A DNA stretch of 64,000 nt from Tuctoria greenei (GCA_036927565.1 JAYESD010000003.1:189173999-189237998), one strand, 5' to 3'; positions 32,901-45,789 are shown, counted from the first letter of the stretch. Program-made: numbers and translations. The notes: generated by a model from the letters alone, not told the origin.

Positions 32901-35468
32901 ACCTAATTGGTACTAACAGAGATTAGAGCTCATGGTCTTTCAAACAAAATTTGTTTGAAGATTTTTTGAGCAGTCTACAGATAGTTATGAATTTTCTAAG
33001 ATGGAGCCAAACCTGGAATTAAATCCTAACTTGAATTAAACCGTGGGCCCCATCGTTTCAAAATGGACCAATGGCATTCACACCACATGGGGACCACAGA
33101 GAAGCACCGCGTAGCCACAACAGATCTTGTGGCCACCCCAGATCCGACGGGGGTTGACAGACGCTGACGCGGGGGACCCACGGCGTCGTTGTCAACCTCC
33201 CGAGGCGGGTGGCGCGCGGGGCTCCCGCTGCGGCGCGCTCCAGCGAGCCTCGCCAGATCTAAGTTCCCGTCCACCGCAGCACCTAATATTTGGTGCCCAA
33301 CCTTAAAATCCTGCGCTGAGCATGATGGTGGGGTTGGTGAGGTCTGCCGACGGTCGGAAACGGCGGCGCATCAGCGGCGGCGGCAGCTAGGGTTCCGGCC
33401 ATGTCGGAACCATCGCTCCGTGGCCAAAACTCTTCTAAAAAGGCTGGGAAAGTCTTCTGGAACCACGAGGAAGGTGATGGGAAGGTGAAATCGTCGTGTA
33501 ACGGTCGGCAAAACCATCATCGACGGCGACAGAGGCAACTTCTTAATGGCAGAGGGGAGAACTTGTGAATCCCGAGCTACGGTCAATCATTTTTGGTGAT
33601 TCCAGTTCGAGAGGGTGCGCAAAGAAGTGTAGAAACTATTTTCTAGCAATTGTGGAGAGTGATTAAGTGTGGAACTCGAATTGAATGAAAAACCGAGCGA
33701 GTTCATTAGCTTCAGACGAAAGTAAAACTTAGCTAACTTGCTTGATACTCACGTAAACAAGGAATGGATTTCACCGTCGTGCAAAGCGTGTCCAGGCGCA
33801 CCAGTTTGCTATTGGAGTCGAAGCACGAAACTGCTTGCAGCAGCCTGGCACCATGGAGCAGAGACGGCGCACGGTGAACACGATGGCGAGCTCCGGTTAG
33901 CTTCAAAATACCGGCCAAAACCTTAGCGAAAGAATGACAGGAGTGAACCAGAGGCTAGACGAGAGTGTGGGGAACAAACATGCCGTTGAGAGCTTGGCGT
34001 GAGAGGCCTTCGGCTGGCCAGCAACGGGGGTGCGGCGCCAGCGGTCGGAATCTTGCGTGCGGGGTGAAAACAGCGCAACCCGTCGGCTCAGCGGGAGGGA
34101 AGACGATAAGAGCGACCGTGGAGCGATAAGGAGGAGCTAGGGGCGAGATTTATAGTGCTCAAACGGGAGTAGCTCGCCGCTGTCGTGCTGGGCATGCACG
34201 CCGTCGCGGTGGCGCGCGCAGCACGCGCTGGTTTGCAGCGCACGTGGCTCTACTGACTCGTGGGCCCCGCCAGTCAGCCTTACAGCTACTGCCATTTTAG
34301 TAATTCATTTAGAAATAGTAAATGAACTCAAAAATTCATGAAACTTCATGGCTAAGAAAAATGTGATGAACACAGTGGTGTTTTTAGATCTTTATGTTCA
34401 AGTATATTTTAACCAGATTTTGAATTTGAATTTAAACTTGATTCAAATTTGCTGATCGTCTCAAATAAAATAACAAATGGACTCCAAAATTCATGAAACT
34501 TTTCAAGGAGCTTATTTGAAATTTTAGAAGACTATAGAAAAATTTATAGCCTCAGATTTGAATGTTCTTGACAGGGCATGTGTATACAGTAGTTATATGC
34601 TATTTGATTATTTGAGTATATGAGGTACTATAAATTGATTTGCCCAAGCAAACCCCATTCAAATACTCCAAAACTTTTGCAGAGATGATATTTGAATTAT
34701 TTTAAGATTATTGGTGAAGTATGTTTCTCATGTTAATAAAATTTAAAACATGAGAAGAAAAAAGGAATTGAATAGGTTCAAGTTTATGTACATGACCATA
34801 TCTTGAACCCAATTAAATTTGAATTTAACTGACCACTAAAATTTATATTTAGAATTAAGTGGGATTTTACAGTCAAGTCCCTCTTCTACACTTGTACCCC
34901 TACAAAGGTTTTTCTCAATCAAGTAAGCTTTTGTGAATTCAATACAAGTTTGATCTTTTATTCTCAATAGTTTGCACAAATAGTTACTTGTGGGTTCACT
35001 GCTTTAATACATTAGAGGCTCTAGTTGTAGCTTTGTGTTCGAAACAACTAGAGTAGTGATTTAGAACGTATGCATTGTGCTTAGGTCATAAATCATCAGT
35101 GGATATCTTGTAGACCCACGGATTGAAGAGGTAGGCAATAGGTGGTGACAACCCTATCCGTCCTTCGTAATCCTCCATGTTCGGCTATGCCATAGGCTCT
35201 TGGCGGGAGTCGTCCTAGTATTGCTAGGAGTAAGCCCATGACCGAAGCAAGCATCTACTGCAAACTACCTTGAATTAGGATCAATAATTTGAATTCCTCT
35301 CTGTTCTTGCCTACCAAATAACTTTGTGTCCTTGGGTGAGCTAGTTCGAAAGATTAGCACACGCGTTCTTTGGATTCGATACCCTTGGGAATACTCCTTA
35401 AGGGGAAGTGCTACAACGGTATTTCCGTGCGCTTGCGAATAACTTTGTGGTGTTAAGAAATACCAACA
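29971..35468 (+). repeat. 3' LTR of Athila element 1, split by a solo LTR
   Basis: The first part is 29971-30604, with TATA box CTATAAATAG at 30454-30463; the second is 34872-35468. They join across the duplicated GTCAA. Joined length is about 1226 bp, close to 1228 bp in the 5' LTR. The end ATACCAACA is intact. Confidence 0.9.
30605..34871 (-). mobile_element. Large solo LTR (4267 bp) of a Ty3-type family
   Basis: It begins TGTGGGGACCGG and ends GGATTTTACA, flanked by perfect GTCAA duplications (30600-30604 and 34872-34876). Read on the minus strand it starts TGTAAAATCCCAC and ends GGTCCCCACA, the style of plant Ty3 LTRs. A sense TATA box CACTATAAATCTC lies at about 34145-34157, followed by a GC-rich, CpG-rich stretch (down to about 33030). 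I find no PBS, PPT, gag or pol and no internal copy of its ends, so a solo LTR is likelier than a complete element. A long non-autonomous element cannot be excluded by eye. Confidence 0.75.
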
Positions 35469-36420
35469 ACCAACAATCAACCATCTTCAGCATTTGATGG
35501 CCATGCAAACCCAGATGCTCCACAACTTGACCCAGATAGTAGCCAACATGCAGCAAGCCCCACCACCACCGCCTCCACCTGCACATCAGCTTCCAGAACC
35601 ACCACCTCCTAGACCCAGATCCGATCTGAGGGACTTACTAATCACCTAGCAGCCAACCTTCGCCACTGCTGTTGAGCCCATAGAGGCTGATGACTGGCTG
35701 AGGACCAATAAGAGCAAGCTTAGGATAGTTCAGTGTGAAGGGAATGAGATGGTGTTTCTAGCCTCCCACCAGCTCCAGGGACCTGCTGCAGATTGGTGGA
35801 GTGCCTTCACTGAGGCACACTCTAACCCGAAGAACATCACCTGGAAGGAGTTCAGGTGTAACATCAGAAACTACTTTGTTCCTGAGGGTGAAATTGAAGC
35901 TAAGCGTCAGGAATTCCTCGTGTTGAAGCAAGGCCGCATGAATGTGAGGGAGTATCTGTACAAGTTCACTCATCTGTCTCGCTATGCACCTGGTGATGTT
36001 GATACAGATGCAAAGAAACAGTTTTGCTTAAAGAATGGGCTGGACAAAGAGATCAAGTTTGCCATGTCCTCTTGTGACTATGACAATTTCTAGAAGCTGG
36101 TAGACAAGGCTTTCATTGTGGAGAGAACCAAGAAGGAGCTTGATGAAGATGAGCGCAAGAGAAAGGTAGTTCATGAGCAGCCCTCTGGTAGCAATGTTCG
36201 CCCCCACATCGCCCCCCAACACATGGTACCTATGAGTCGCCCTATGAGTTCTTACCTTGGCCAGAGTACCCTAACCCCACATACAGGCCACCATCTCCAT
36301 ACCACCTGCCACAGCGCCCGCAAATGCAACCACCCCGCCACCCATCACAACCACCCCGCCCAGCAGCTCCAGCACCTCGTCCTGTAGGCTAGCTGCAGCA
36401 AAACCAACAAGGGGGTAATA
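35469..36420 (+). pseudogene. Chromovirus gag, main part
   Basis: Resuming after the Athila element, it reads LMAMQTQMLHNLTQIVANMQ, a proline run, SDLRDLL, then TFATAVEPIEADDWLR, LQGPAADWWSAFTEAH and ITWKEFRCNIRNYFVPEG. It goes on with RMNVREYLYKFTHLSRYAP and FCLKNGLDKEIKF. These are the ordered Retrotrans_gag landmarks of Tekay/Del elements. Stops interrupt at 35647-35649 and 36091-36093. After about 36250 the frame shifts into a proline-rich segment before the zinc knuckle. Confidence 0.9.
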
Positions 36421-36439
36421 GAGCCCAAGGTGACAATGC

Positions 36440-36660
36440 AGGGGTACAATGCTTTATTTGTGGTGAGATGGGACACTATTCCACTCGTTGCCCGAAGAAG
36501 TCGCAACAGCAACCTGCTACTCGTGGGAGGGTCAACCATATGGTGCTTGAGGAAGCACAAAATCGACCAGATGTGGTTGTTGGTACATTCCCTATCGATT
36601 CTCATCCAGCTACAGTGTTGTTTGATTCTGGTGCCACACATTCATTCATATCTAGATAGT
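36440..36660 (+). pseudogene. Chromovirus zinc knuckle and aspartic protease
   Basis: CFICGEMGHYSTRC at about 36450-36491 is a CX2CX4HX4C nucleocapsid knuckle. Downstream, VVVGTFPIDSHP and then VLFDSGATHSFIS carry the retropepsin DSGA triad intact at about 36630. The frame stops at 36657-36659, where related elements continue into the rest of the protease. Frame changes lie between knuckle and protease. Confidence 0.9.
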
Positions 36661-36831
36661 TCATAAGAAGGCATGACATGGTAGTGCACTGTCTGACTCA
36701 CCAACTTATAGACAACTACCCTGGAGGAGAAATGATAATATGGCAGATATGCCCTAATGTAAGGTTAGACATAAGGGGGTAGCCTTCTCAGCGAATCTCA
36801 TTGTCCTTGAATCTCAAGGGTTGGACATTAT

Positions 36832-38340
36832 TTGGGGATGGATTGTTTGACAAAATACAATAGGGTGATCCATTGTGCAACTAGGATGGTTTGTTTGACA
36901 CATTCAGATGGCACCAAGGTTGAGTTCAGTCCTGATCCAACACCGGTGTCGAGAGTCCAAGTTAATCAAGTTGAGGGTGTAGAAGAGGTCAATGTTGTCA
37001 CAGAGTTTCCGGATGTGTTCCCTGAAGAGCTACCTGGTAGGCCACCTGATTGGGAAATCGAGTTCATCATCGAGCTTATGCCTGGGACAGCTCCGATATA
37101 TAAGAGCTCGTACCGAATGGATGCCAATCAGCTAGCAAAACTAAAAGATCACATTAAGGAGCTATTGGAGAAAGGATATATCTTCCCTAGCTCATCACCT
37201 TGGGGTGCTCCAGTCATATTCGTACCAAAGGAGGATGGCACCTAGAGGTTATGTGTGGACTATCGTGCTCTCAACGCAGTTACCATGAAGAATAAGTACC
37301 CATTGCCAAGAATTGAAGATCTGTTTGACCAATTGAGGGGAGCTTCTGTATTATCCAAGATAGATCTTCGCTCCGTTTATCATCAGTTGAAGATTCGTCT
37401 GGTGGACATACACAAGACAACCTTCGTCACCCGATACGGACTTTATGAATACACTGTCATGTCTTTCGGGTTGACCAACGCTCCTGCCTACTTCATGTAC
37501 TGATGAACACGGTGTTTATGGAATATTTGGATAAGTTTGTGGTGGTATTCATCTATGAAATCTTGATATTTTCAAAGAATGAAGAAGAGCATGAAGAACA
37601 TCTGAGGATGGCCCTATAGAACCTTCGACAATACCAGTTGTATGCTAAATTCAGTAAGTGTGAGTTCTTGTTGAAGCAAGTGTCATTCTTAGGACATGTC
37701 ATATCAGAAGGAGGAGTAGCAGTAGATCCAGCTAAAGTGGTAGGTATTCTCAAGTGGAAAACGCCGGAAAATGTGGGAGAAATCTGAAGTTTCTTGGGAA
37801 TGGCTGGTTACTATCGACAATTCATTGAGGGATTTTCAAAGATTTCACGTCCGCTAACCAGGCTACTCGTGAAGGGAGCTAAATTCAAGTGGACACCAGA
37901 ATGTGAAGCAAGCTTCGCCGAGCTAAAGAAGAGGTTGAATACCGCTCCAGTGTTGGTCATGCCAGATATGCAAAAGGAGTTCTCAATCTATTGTGATGCT
38001 TGTGGACAAGGACTGGGATGTGTGTTGATGCAAGAAGGACATGTAGTGGCCTACGCTTTAAGACAGCTTAGAAAGCATGAAAAGAATTACCCAACCCATG
38101 ATCTGGAGTTAACAACTGTAGTTCATGCATTAAAGCTATGGAGGCACTACCTGATGGGGAAAAGAACATAAATCTACACCGACCACAAGAGCTTGAAGTA
38201 CATCGTCACCCAGTCGGACCTTAATCTCCGACAACGAAGATGTCTTGAGCTAATTAATAATTTTCTATGTTGGGATCAACTACCACCCTGGAAAGGCGAA
38301 TGTGGTCGTGGATGCTTTGAGTAGGAAGGCACAATGTAAT
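36832..38340 (+). pseudogene. Chromovirus reverse transcriptase and RNase H
   Basis: Segments in order: FPDVFPEELPGRPPDWEIEF, KELLEKGYIFPSSSPWGAPV, FVPKEDGT, DYRALNAVTMKNKYPLPRIE, SKIDLRSVYHQLKI and MSFGLTNAPAYF. The catalytic block reads VVVFIYEILIFSK where active relatives have FIDDIL(I/V), so both catalytic Asp are gone. RNase H follows with FLGMAGYYRQFIEGFSKI, YCDACGQGLGCVL, TDHKSLKYI and ending DALSRKAQ. Stops at 37243, 37501, 37617 and 37784 and a shift near 38170 add to the damage. Confidence 0.9.
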
Positions 38341-39660
38341 AGTATGACGATACAAGCTCATCAACCGCAGCTATGTGAGGAGTTTGCAAGACTAAACCTA
38401 TGCATAGTGTCTAACACGGATGCAGTAGTTATGGAAGTGGATTCTACATTAGAACATGACATTAGAGAGGGCCAAAAGGAGGACAAGAAAATCCAGAAAC
38501 TTAAGAAGCTGATAAAGATTGGTAAAGCTCCAGATTTCATGGAAGATGAACAAGGAACCCTATGGTTGGGGAAGAGGATATGTGTGTCGAATATCAAAGG
38601 GATTCGAGAGTTGATATTTAGAGAAGCACACAATTTGTCCTGCTCTATTCATCCTGGAAGTACCAAGATGTTCCAAGACCTTAAGGATCGATATTGGTGG
38701 CTTGGCATAAAACGTGATGTAGCCGAGTATGTGGCTGTGTGTGACACGTGTTAGTTGGTCAAGGCAGAACATCAGAGACCCGATGGACTACTTCAACCAC
38801 TCATGATACCCGAATGGAAATGGGAAGAGATAAGTATGGACTTTATTGTGGGGTTGCCAAGGACCCAGTCAGGATATGACTCCATATGGGTCATTGTGGA
38901 CTGTTTGACTAAAGTTGATCACTTCAATCTGAACAAGAAAAGCTACAATAGTTCACAGTTGGCAGAATTATACATGACAAGGATTGTATGCTTGCACGGT
39001 GTCCCAAAAATGATAGTGTCTGATCAAGGTACCAGTTCACCTCAAGGTTCTGACAGAAGTTACATGAGTCAATGGACACTCGACTTAATTTCAGCTCCAG
39101 ATATCACCCACAGACGAATGGTCAGACAGAACGCACGAATCAAATTTTGGAGGATATGCTGCGTGCATGTGCCTTGAAGAATAGCAAGAGTTGGGACAAG
39201 AATTTGCCCTATGCGGAATTCTCTTACAACAACAGTTATCAAGCTAGTATCAAGATGTCCCCATTCGAGGCATTGTATAGGTGGATTTGTAGAACACCTT
39301 TATTTTGGGATCAGACGGGTGAAGGTCAAGTGTTTGGACTGGAGATACTAAGAGAAGTCGAACGACAAGTGCAAGAAATCCGAAATAATCTGAAGACAGC
39401 ACAGTCAACGCTGAAGAGCTATACAGGTGCTTGACATCATGATCTAACCTTTGAGGTTGGAGATTTTGTGTATCTCAAGGTATCACCAGTACGAGGCATA
39501 AAATGGTTCAAGGTGAAGGGAAAGCTAGCACCCCATTACATTGGTCCGTTCAAGATACTAGAAAGAAGAGGAGAGGTAGATTATCGACTCGAACTACCAT
39601 CTCAACTTTCAAATGTGCATGATGTGTTCCATGTGTCACAACTGAAGAAGTGCTGAAGAG
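38341..39660 (+). pseudogene. Chromovirus integrase
   Basis: The zinc domain shows IFREAHNLSCSIHPGSTKM and VAVCDTC, then a stop at 38752-38754. The core has EISMDFIVGLPRTQSGYDSI, VDCLTKVDHF and KMIVSDQGT. A frameshift near 39030-39070 leads to SSRYHPQTNGQTERTNQILE, keeping the region of the catalytic Glu. The C-terminal part has YLKVSPVRGIKWFKVKGKLA, HYIGPFKILERRGEVDYRLE and VFHVSQLKKC, the usual GPF/Y module, then a stop at 39654. Confidence 0.9.
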
Positions 39661-39875
39661 TGTCTGAGGAACAGTTACCCATGGAAGCTATCGATGTGCA
39701 AGAGGATCTCTCATACGCAGAACAGTCGGTACAGATTCTCGAGACATCAGGACGAGTTACAAGGAACAAGTTCACTCGTATGTGCAAAGTGCAGTGGAAA
39801 CATCACACAGAAGCAAAAGCAACTTGGGAGAAAGAAGAAGACCTCAAGGCCGAGTTTCCCCATCTCTTATCTTAG
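39661..39875 (+). pseudogene. Chromodomain-like C terminus of the integrase
   Basis: After the stop the same reading resumes as VQEDLSYAEQSVQIL, then CKVQWKHHTEAKATWEKEED and LKAEFPHLLS, ending at 39875. The pattern VQW-HH-EATWE-E-L identifies the degenerate chromodomain found in Tekay integrases. In active chromoviruses this module is linked to targeting of methylated H3 chromatin. This assignment is what places the element among chromoviruses. Confidence 0.8.
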
Positions 39876-39902
39876 GATTTCCGAATCTTATGGGCGAGAT
39901 TC

Positions 39903-39927
39903 CTTTTGGGGGGGGGGGGGGTAGAGT
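39903..39927 (+). other. Polypurine tract with a run of 13 G
   Basis: TTTT is followed by about thirteen G, then TAGAGT and the LTR start TGTAACACCC. Position just before the 3' LTR fits a PPT. The long homopolymer is probably slippage-prone. Confidence 0.6.
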
Positions 39928-42039
39928 TGTAACACCCTATATTTCAAAAACCTTGTAATCAATCTTTCAAATATATTAGAGTGCATTTGATCTTGCATTT
40001 TGGGGTGACAATTTGAATTGAAACGATTAGAATTCGTTAGAGTTTGAAATTGAAATCAAAATAAAAGAAAAAGAAAATAAAAATAAAAAACCCTTGCTTG
40101 GGTTGAAACCACCGCGACCCACCTCCCCTTTCCCCTCTACATCAGCCCAGCCACACTGCCCTCCCTCCCTCTCTTTTCTATCTGGCCGCCCAGGCCCGCG
40201 CGTCAGCACTTTCCCCTCCCCTACGCAACCGCCGCCGCGCGACGCCACGATCTGCGCCCGCGCCCACATCCCCGCTCCTCGGATTCTTACCCAGCATTCA
40301 AGTGAGGAGGGCGATCCACAACCGCCGTCTTAGCCGCACTTTAAAGGAGCCGCCACCCCCATTTTCTCTCCTCCCCCGAGCTCTCAAACCCTAGCCTCCT
40401 CCGTTCACGATATGTCACCGGTGTTCCTGCCAATTCCATTGCAATTCCTCCCTTGTTCTTTGCCTAACGTGTTCTGCACATTCTCAGGAGCACGTGCGGA
40501 CAAGCTTGCTCGATGAGATTCCCATCTCACCGTCTCGTCGACCGCCGGTAAGCTTCCGCCGCCGCTCATCGTTGACCGCCCCGTTGATCGTGTTTCCTCC
40601 TTTCTAATGTGTTGAGCGCATTAACCATGTTCCTAGGAAGCTATCGGGCCACTTCGCGCGAAGGATTGGAGGTTGCAGCAATGACTTAGTCGAGCACCGA
40701 CGAGCTTCGCCGCCTTACTTCGTCGTTGACGTTCTCTGCACCTCTCGATGTGCCAACGACGCCTCCGGTTAGTTTACAACACCTCCCCGTACGATTTCCT
40801 GTATCTAGATTTGAGTATTAGGGTTGATTGCATATAGTTTAGCCATTTCCGGTGAGGTCGTTGCCGTAGACCGCCTCGCACCGCTGCGCGCAGCACTGGC
40901 GTCGGTTAGGGGTGACATGGCCCTATCTCGGCCCTTGCCTCGCAACCGACAACCACGACTAGATTAGAGCATACCCCCTCATTTTATTAAATATGGGCCA
41001 CCCATTTTGAATCCAACGGTTGGCATGTAAGTCAGTTGGTGCGCCTGGCACATTTTCATCGAGGCCCCTGCCTTTTTGATGACTAGCCCCTAGATAACAG
41101 ATTAATTACACAGAAACCCAAGAAAAATGCAAATAAGCCTCTATACTTTATATAAATCATGAATTGACTGCAGATTTCATAATTAGCCCTTAGTAATTCA
41201 TTAAATACTATTTTCAGCCCTGGCTAGTTAGGAAAATTATAGTTTAGTCCCTAGACACTTTAGAAATTAGTTTCAGCATTTATAATATATACAGAATTAC
41301 TGAAAATTGCATAAAATGGAAAACAAATGCAGAAAAATAAATAAAAATTTATAAATTCAGAATAAATACTTATGAAACTTAAAATATATTTTATTCCTAT
41401 TTTACCTTAAATAATTCATTTTTCCACCAAAATTTTATAGGAAATATATTTAATTTATGTTTAATTAATATAAAATTATTTTAAGCCTAGGAATAAATTT
41501 CACATGACATTGAAAATTATTTAATGTATTACTTTAATCTAAAATAATATAATAATAATAAATAATTATATTTTAATGTAGGAAAATCTCCAAAAATGTG
41601 TATTGAGAATAAAAATAATTATAAAATTGATATAAAATGTCAAATCACATTTCTAACACATAGGAATTCACATTTTAATGAATATCATTAAATGAACTAC
41701 TGTACATGCATAGTAAATCTCTTGTAGGTACGTAGTTGAGTAGATTTTTGTGATTGTGTGTATATTTGTTTTTTAGCATTGTATGTAGTACTTATTGTAT
41801 GTTTTTCACTTCGAGTACACCCCGTTCCCGTGCCGGAGATCAACCTTCAAGACCCTCTATTTGACAAAAACCACTTTGAATGACGCAAGTGCCCTTGACC
41901 ATCTTGCACCTTTTATAAGGATTTAGTTAGTTGCATGTTAATTTAATATGAATTCTATGCTATATCATGTTGCTTTACCTTATTACCTTGTCGCTTGGGG
42001 TATGGAAGGGTGGTATTTGGGATTTAATTTACGCATAGT

Positions 42040-43657
42040 TGTTGATGGCTCCTAAGATATACTAACAAATCATCCCCGGCAACTGCGCCAGAAATGCTTG
42101 TTGGTATTTCTTAACACCACAGATCATCTCCGGTAAAGAGATGAGATCCGCAAGCGCACGGAAGATACCTTTGTAGCGTTTCACCCATGAGTATTCCCAA
42201 GGGTATCGTATTTATCCCAAAGGAATGCAATGGAGTAAAGTATATACTACTCTTATGGTCAAGCTATGGGATACTAATCAATTATCCGGGCAGGGGGTAA
42301 GTTGATAATAGGAGTAGTGTGACACACACCTAGGCAATCTATTCTAAAGGGTAAATTGGTCCTAGAGGGAGATTGGATTAAGAGATAGAGATTTGCTCCT
42401 ACAATGCTCCTAATACATATACATAGCCTAAGGTAGATACTAATGGTCATGTCAATGATGAATTCCTATGCAATGCTATTCAACACATCGGGAACGGGCT
42501 TATCCTTAGCAATACTAGGGCAACTCCCGCCAAGAGCATGTGGCATAGCCGAACGTGGAGGATTACAAAGGACAGATAGGGCTGTCACCACCTACTGCCT
42601 ACCTTTCAATCTGTGGGTCTACGAGACATCCAATGCTACGTAAATACCCTAGCACCATGCTAGCATACTAAGCAAATACCTTAAGAGCTGCAACACAAGC
42701 CATCCTAAAGCAATGAACTAAATCATCGTTGAACCAATGTTGATTGCATAGCATAGTTATTCATATTAACATAATCATATCATAACTACATAGACTATAG
42801 TGGGGGTCTATAGTGTTTGTGACCATAAGATGTGATCATGAGAGTACAATCATAAAGACTATACCTTCCACTTACATGGACTCCACAATCAAACAAGAAA
42901 CGCTTTGTCCAAGTATACGTATAAAAGAAGACTAAAGATAATATCTTTATTGAGCACAAAGTCACAAATACAAGAAGGAATACATGAGACATATCTTTCC
43001 CAATGTGAAATTGGGAAGAGAGACTCCTACTCCTTTCCCAATTTGGACTTGGGACTAGAGGCTCTCCTCTCTACATCCTAACTCCTCTAATGACTATGGA
43101 AGATAGTGTATACAATTGAATGATGCCCAAGTGGTGTGTGTTGAAGTGAGAGGTATGGGGTCCTATTTATACTAGTTTTGAGGTTGGTTCTCGCTACCAA
43201 AAGCGCGCGAATCAGTCATCATTGACTCCAGGGAGCCGGGAGGAGCCAACACATGGAAGTGGACTGTGTTTGGCGCCAGGAACAGGTCGGCCGACCCCCT
43301 GGTTCGGCCGACCTGGTCAGGGCTCCAAACGGCCCGTACTTCCTCTAGGTGGCTGCCGGGTGGGTCCCATTGACTGATATTGGTGCTACACCGTTGGATG
43401 GCCTGGGATACTTCTGTTTGTGTGCCATTTGATCCATGTGGTGCCACGTGTCATCGCCTGATTGGCTGTGATGATATTTTATAGGATTGCTCCCCATACT
43501 TTTCCTCAATTCTTGTATAAATATCTGCATACACATATTTCTCCAAGTACAAGTGGAAATAGGTCAAGTAGAAATGTGATGTGTGCAAGAAATGATCAAT
43601 CCTTCACATAATTGAGTTATATTGACGGCCGAAATTGGTATATAACAGCCGTCAACA
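42040..43657 (-). repeat. 3' LTR (in sense) of the non-autonomous element
   Basis: Plus-strand ends are TGTTGATGGCTCC and GCCGTCAACA. A sense TATA box (AGTATAAATAGG) lies at about 43162-43173. A hairpin of GGTCGGCCGACC type occupies 43282-43317. It is close to the other LTR with small differences. Confidence 0.85.
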
Positions 43658-44234
43658 AACTCCCTCAAGCTTATCCTTTGCTCCTCCCGAGCAAAGTCAA
43701 GACTTTAGATTGATGATCAGGAGTTGCTACAATGTTCTACCTTTCGAAAGTACCAAGTGCACAACAAAATACTCTACCTATTATTGCAAAAAGTGGCTAT
43801 AGTACTTCACCCTTCTTAAGTCATTAAGGGAGTTATGCCTTCTCCTATTCATGGGTAATTGAAAGATAGAATAGCAAATGAAGCAAGCATAGCCTAGATA
43901 TCAAGTTTCACTTAAATTCTGGAGAGATTCAAATTAGTTTATAAGTACCTCAATTGATTCTCTCAATCACTCCTTTGAGTATAGTGGAAATATGTCCTCA
44001 CCAAGGCATTATGCCTATACTATTCCTACTCTTTGAATATGGCTTGTATGTGGAGCTTGGTAGGGAAAGTAAGTAGGCATATTTGCAACACATAATATTG
44101 CTAAGTCAAAAGAGCAAGCCTTAGGAGAAATCAATTCAAAATTTTGAATCAAGACTTGTGCATGTGTGATGGAATGGAGGTGGATGTGGAAACATTGATA
44201 TGACTCCTTTTGATGTGGACTCTCTTTATTGCAA

Positions 44235-44363
44235 GGATGAAACATGGCTACCATTTTTTTATGCTTATGGAGTAAGCATATTTTTTTTCTACTTTTTTTC
44301 TCATCCTTATGATATAAGCATGCATTTTCTTTTTCTTTTTCTTGTAGCCATGTCTTCTACTCC
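44235..44363 (-). other. Conserved Athila hairpin in the non-autonomous element
   Basis: Arms ACATGGCTAC (44242-44251) and GTAGCCATGT (44344-44353) are perfectly complementary around an about 92-bp T-rich loop (plus strand). Sense-strand flanks GGAGTAGAAG and TTTCATCC equal those in Athila element 1. Confidence 0.75.
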
Positions 44364-45237
44364 TTTTTATGCAATAACTTGAAGAGAGTGCTAACTATGA
44401 ATAGCACGGAGTTTCTCTTTTTATTGTGGAATGGTGGATATGATGGAATTTTGCTTCCTTCTAGTGTAGAAGTATAACATGTGCAAGTGAAGTCTTGAAT
44501 TCAAAAAGAGTTGAATGATTTCTCACATAGGTCTATACTAGTTTGACTTGGCTCAATCGAAAGCAAATAGCATATGCATAAGGTGTTGTCTATGTATGAA
44601 TATCATATGGCTTTGGTAGGTATTTCCAATCGAATGAGGGAAACTTAAATCTTGATAGAATTTCTCCGGAAATCTAAGTTTCACTTTCAAAATAGGAATA
44701 GAAGCCCTATTACTAATTCAAATCTCCCAACAACCTAGAAGTTGATTAAGCTTTTGCTACCCACAATTTCTAAATCAAGGCAAAGTTAATTTCAGCCAAT
44801 TAAGCAATATTCGGATAGTAGCAAGTTGTAAAAACAGAGCAACTATTTATTATCTCATCTATGTGAATTCTAAATCATTCTTACCACACATCTTTATTTG
44901 ATAAGCAAAGCAAATCTAAGTTCCTGTTTTTTTTTTAGATGCATGGTGGATGAATGGAAAGTAAATATGCAATGGATGATTTGAAATAAAAATGCAGTGG
45001 GTGTGATACAAGTTACCTCAAGTGGGGGTCCTCCCCCAAGCTTATTCTTGATCAAGGTCCGTGATAGGGGTTGAAACCCTAACGACGGAGGTAGGCCATG
45101 AGTTGTCCTATCCTTGTTGCAGCGTGGCTTTGACAATGGAGGGTTGAGTGTTGATTGTTGTGTTGCCTCCCATGGACACCACGAGTGTGGTTGAATAGAG
45201 TGTTTTCGATGTTGATCGTCCGCACATCAGGGTCTCC

Positions 45238-45480
45238 ATATGTTGGGTGTGATTTGTCATTCCTTGGCTAGGATAATGATAACCTTTAGATCCAAAGGAA
45301 TGACGTGCACTCAATGTACATTGAGTATGTTTCATCATTCTTTGTCTAAGGTGTATCATATCTTTTTGCCATAAGGGAGTGACATGTGCCCAACATGCAT
45401 TGGGTACGATCAGCTGTTCCTTGGGTAAGGTACAACATACCTTCTAACCACATAGGAACAACTTGCACCCAACGATGGTG
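45238..45480. repeat. Threefold 78-79 bp imperfect repeat
   Basis: Blocks containing ccttggcta/ctttgtcta/ccttgggta recur near 45262, 45341 and 45420. Each is preceded by a TTGGGT or TTGAGT word and followed by a ggaatgac/ggagtgac word. Copies are diverged. Confidence 0.6.
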
Positions 45481-45789
45481 GCAAATCCCTTGAGCTTGAA
45501 TGAGTGCTTATAATAGTTGAGAGCATAATGCTCTCACCCATTCGTGTCAGCCCATTGGTTGCTCATGGAGGATTCCCATTTCAAATCTCTAGCCTCGTAT
45601 ATTTATGATTGACCTTCGGGCATAATTTCCGATAGGTAGCAACCATCCTCATTTACTCCTTGTCCAAGAGATGTTGAAATGGGATCCTCTAGGGATCCCA
45701 ACAATCAGCTTCTTGAATGCCTGCAAAGTAATATTACTCCTACAAACTTCCTCTCTTGGATAGAGAGGGATGGTTAGCTCCCGATACTT

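Larger units (their letters stand above)
21457..35468 (+). mobile_element. Athila-type Ty3 retrotransposon 1
   Basis: Ends are TGTTGACGGTCC and AATACCAACA. The flanks are ACCAG and ACCAA. The PBS matches the Athila type, and the order is LTR, gag, protease, RT, RNase H, integrase, extra 3' ORF, long 3' noncoding region, PPT, LTR. Without the solo LTR insertion the element is about 9.74 kb. All genes carry a few stops or frameshifts, fewer than in the host chromovirus, so it inserted later. Confidence 0.9.

Noticed and set aside
30999..34871. Host-gene or promoter candidates in the GC-rich part of 30605-34871
   Set aside because: The whole segment is bounded by TG/CA ends and a perfect GTCAA duplication, so it is a transposon LTR; no exon pattern was recognised.
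45238..45480. CRISPR-like repeat-spacer pattern
   Set aside because: Only three diverged 78-bp units with no constant repeat plus unique spacer design, and the DNA is plant nuclear.
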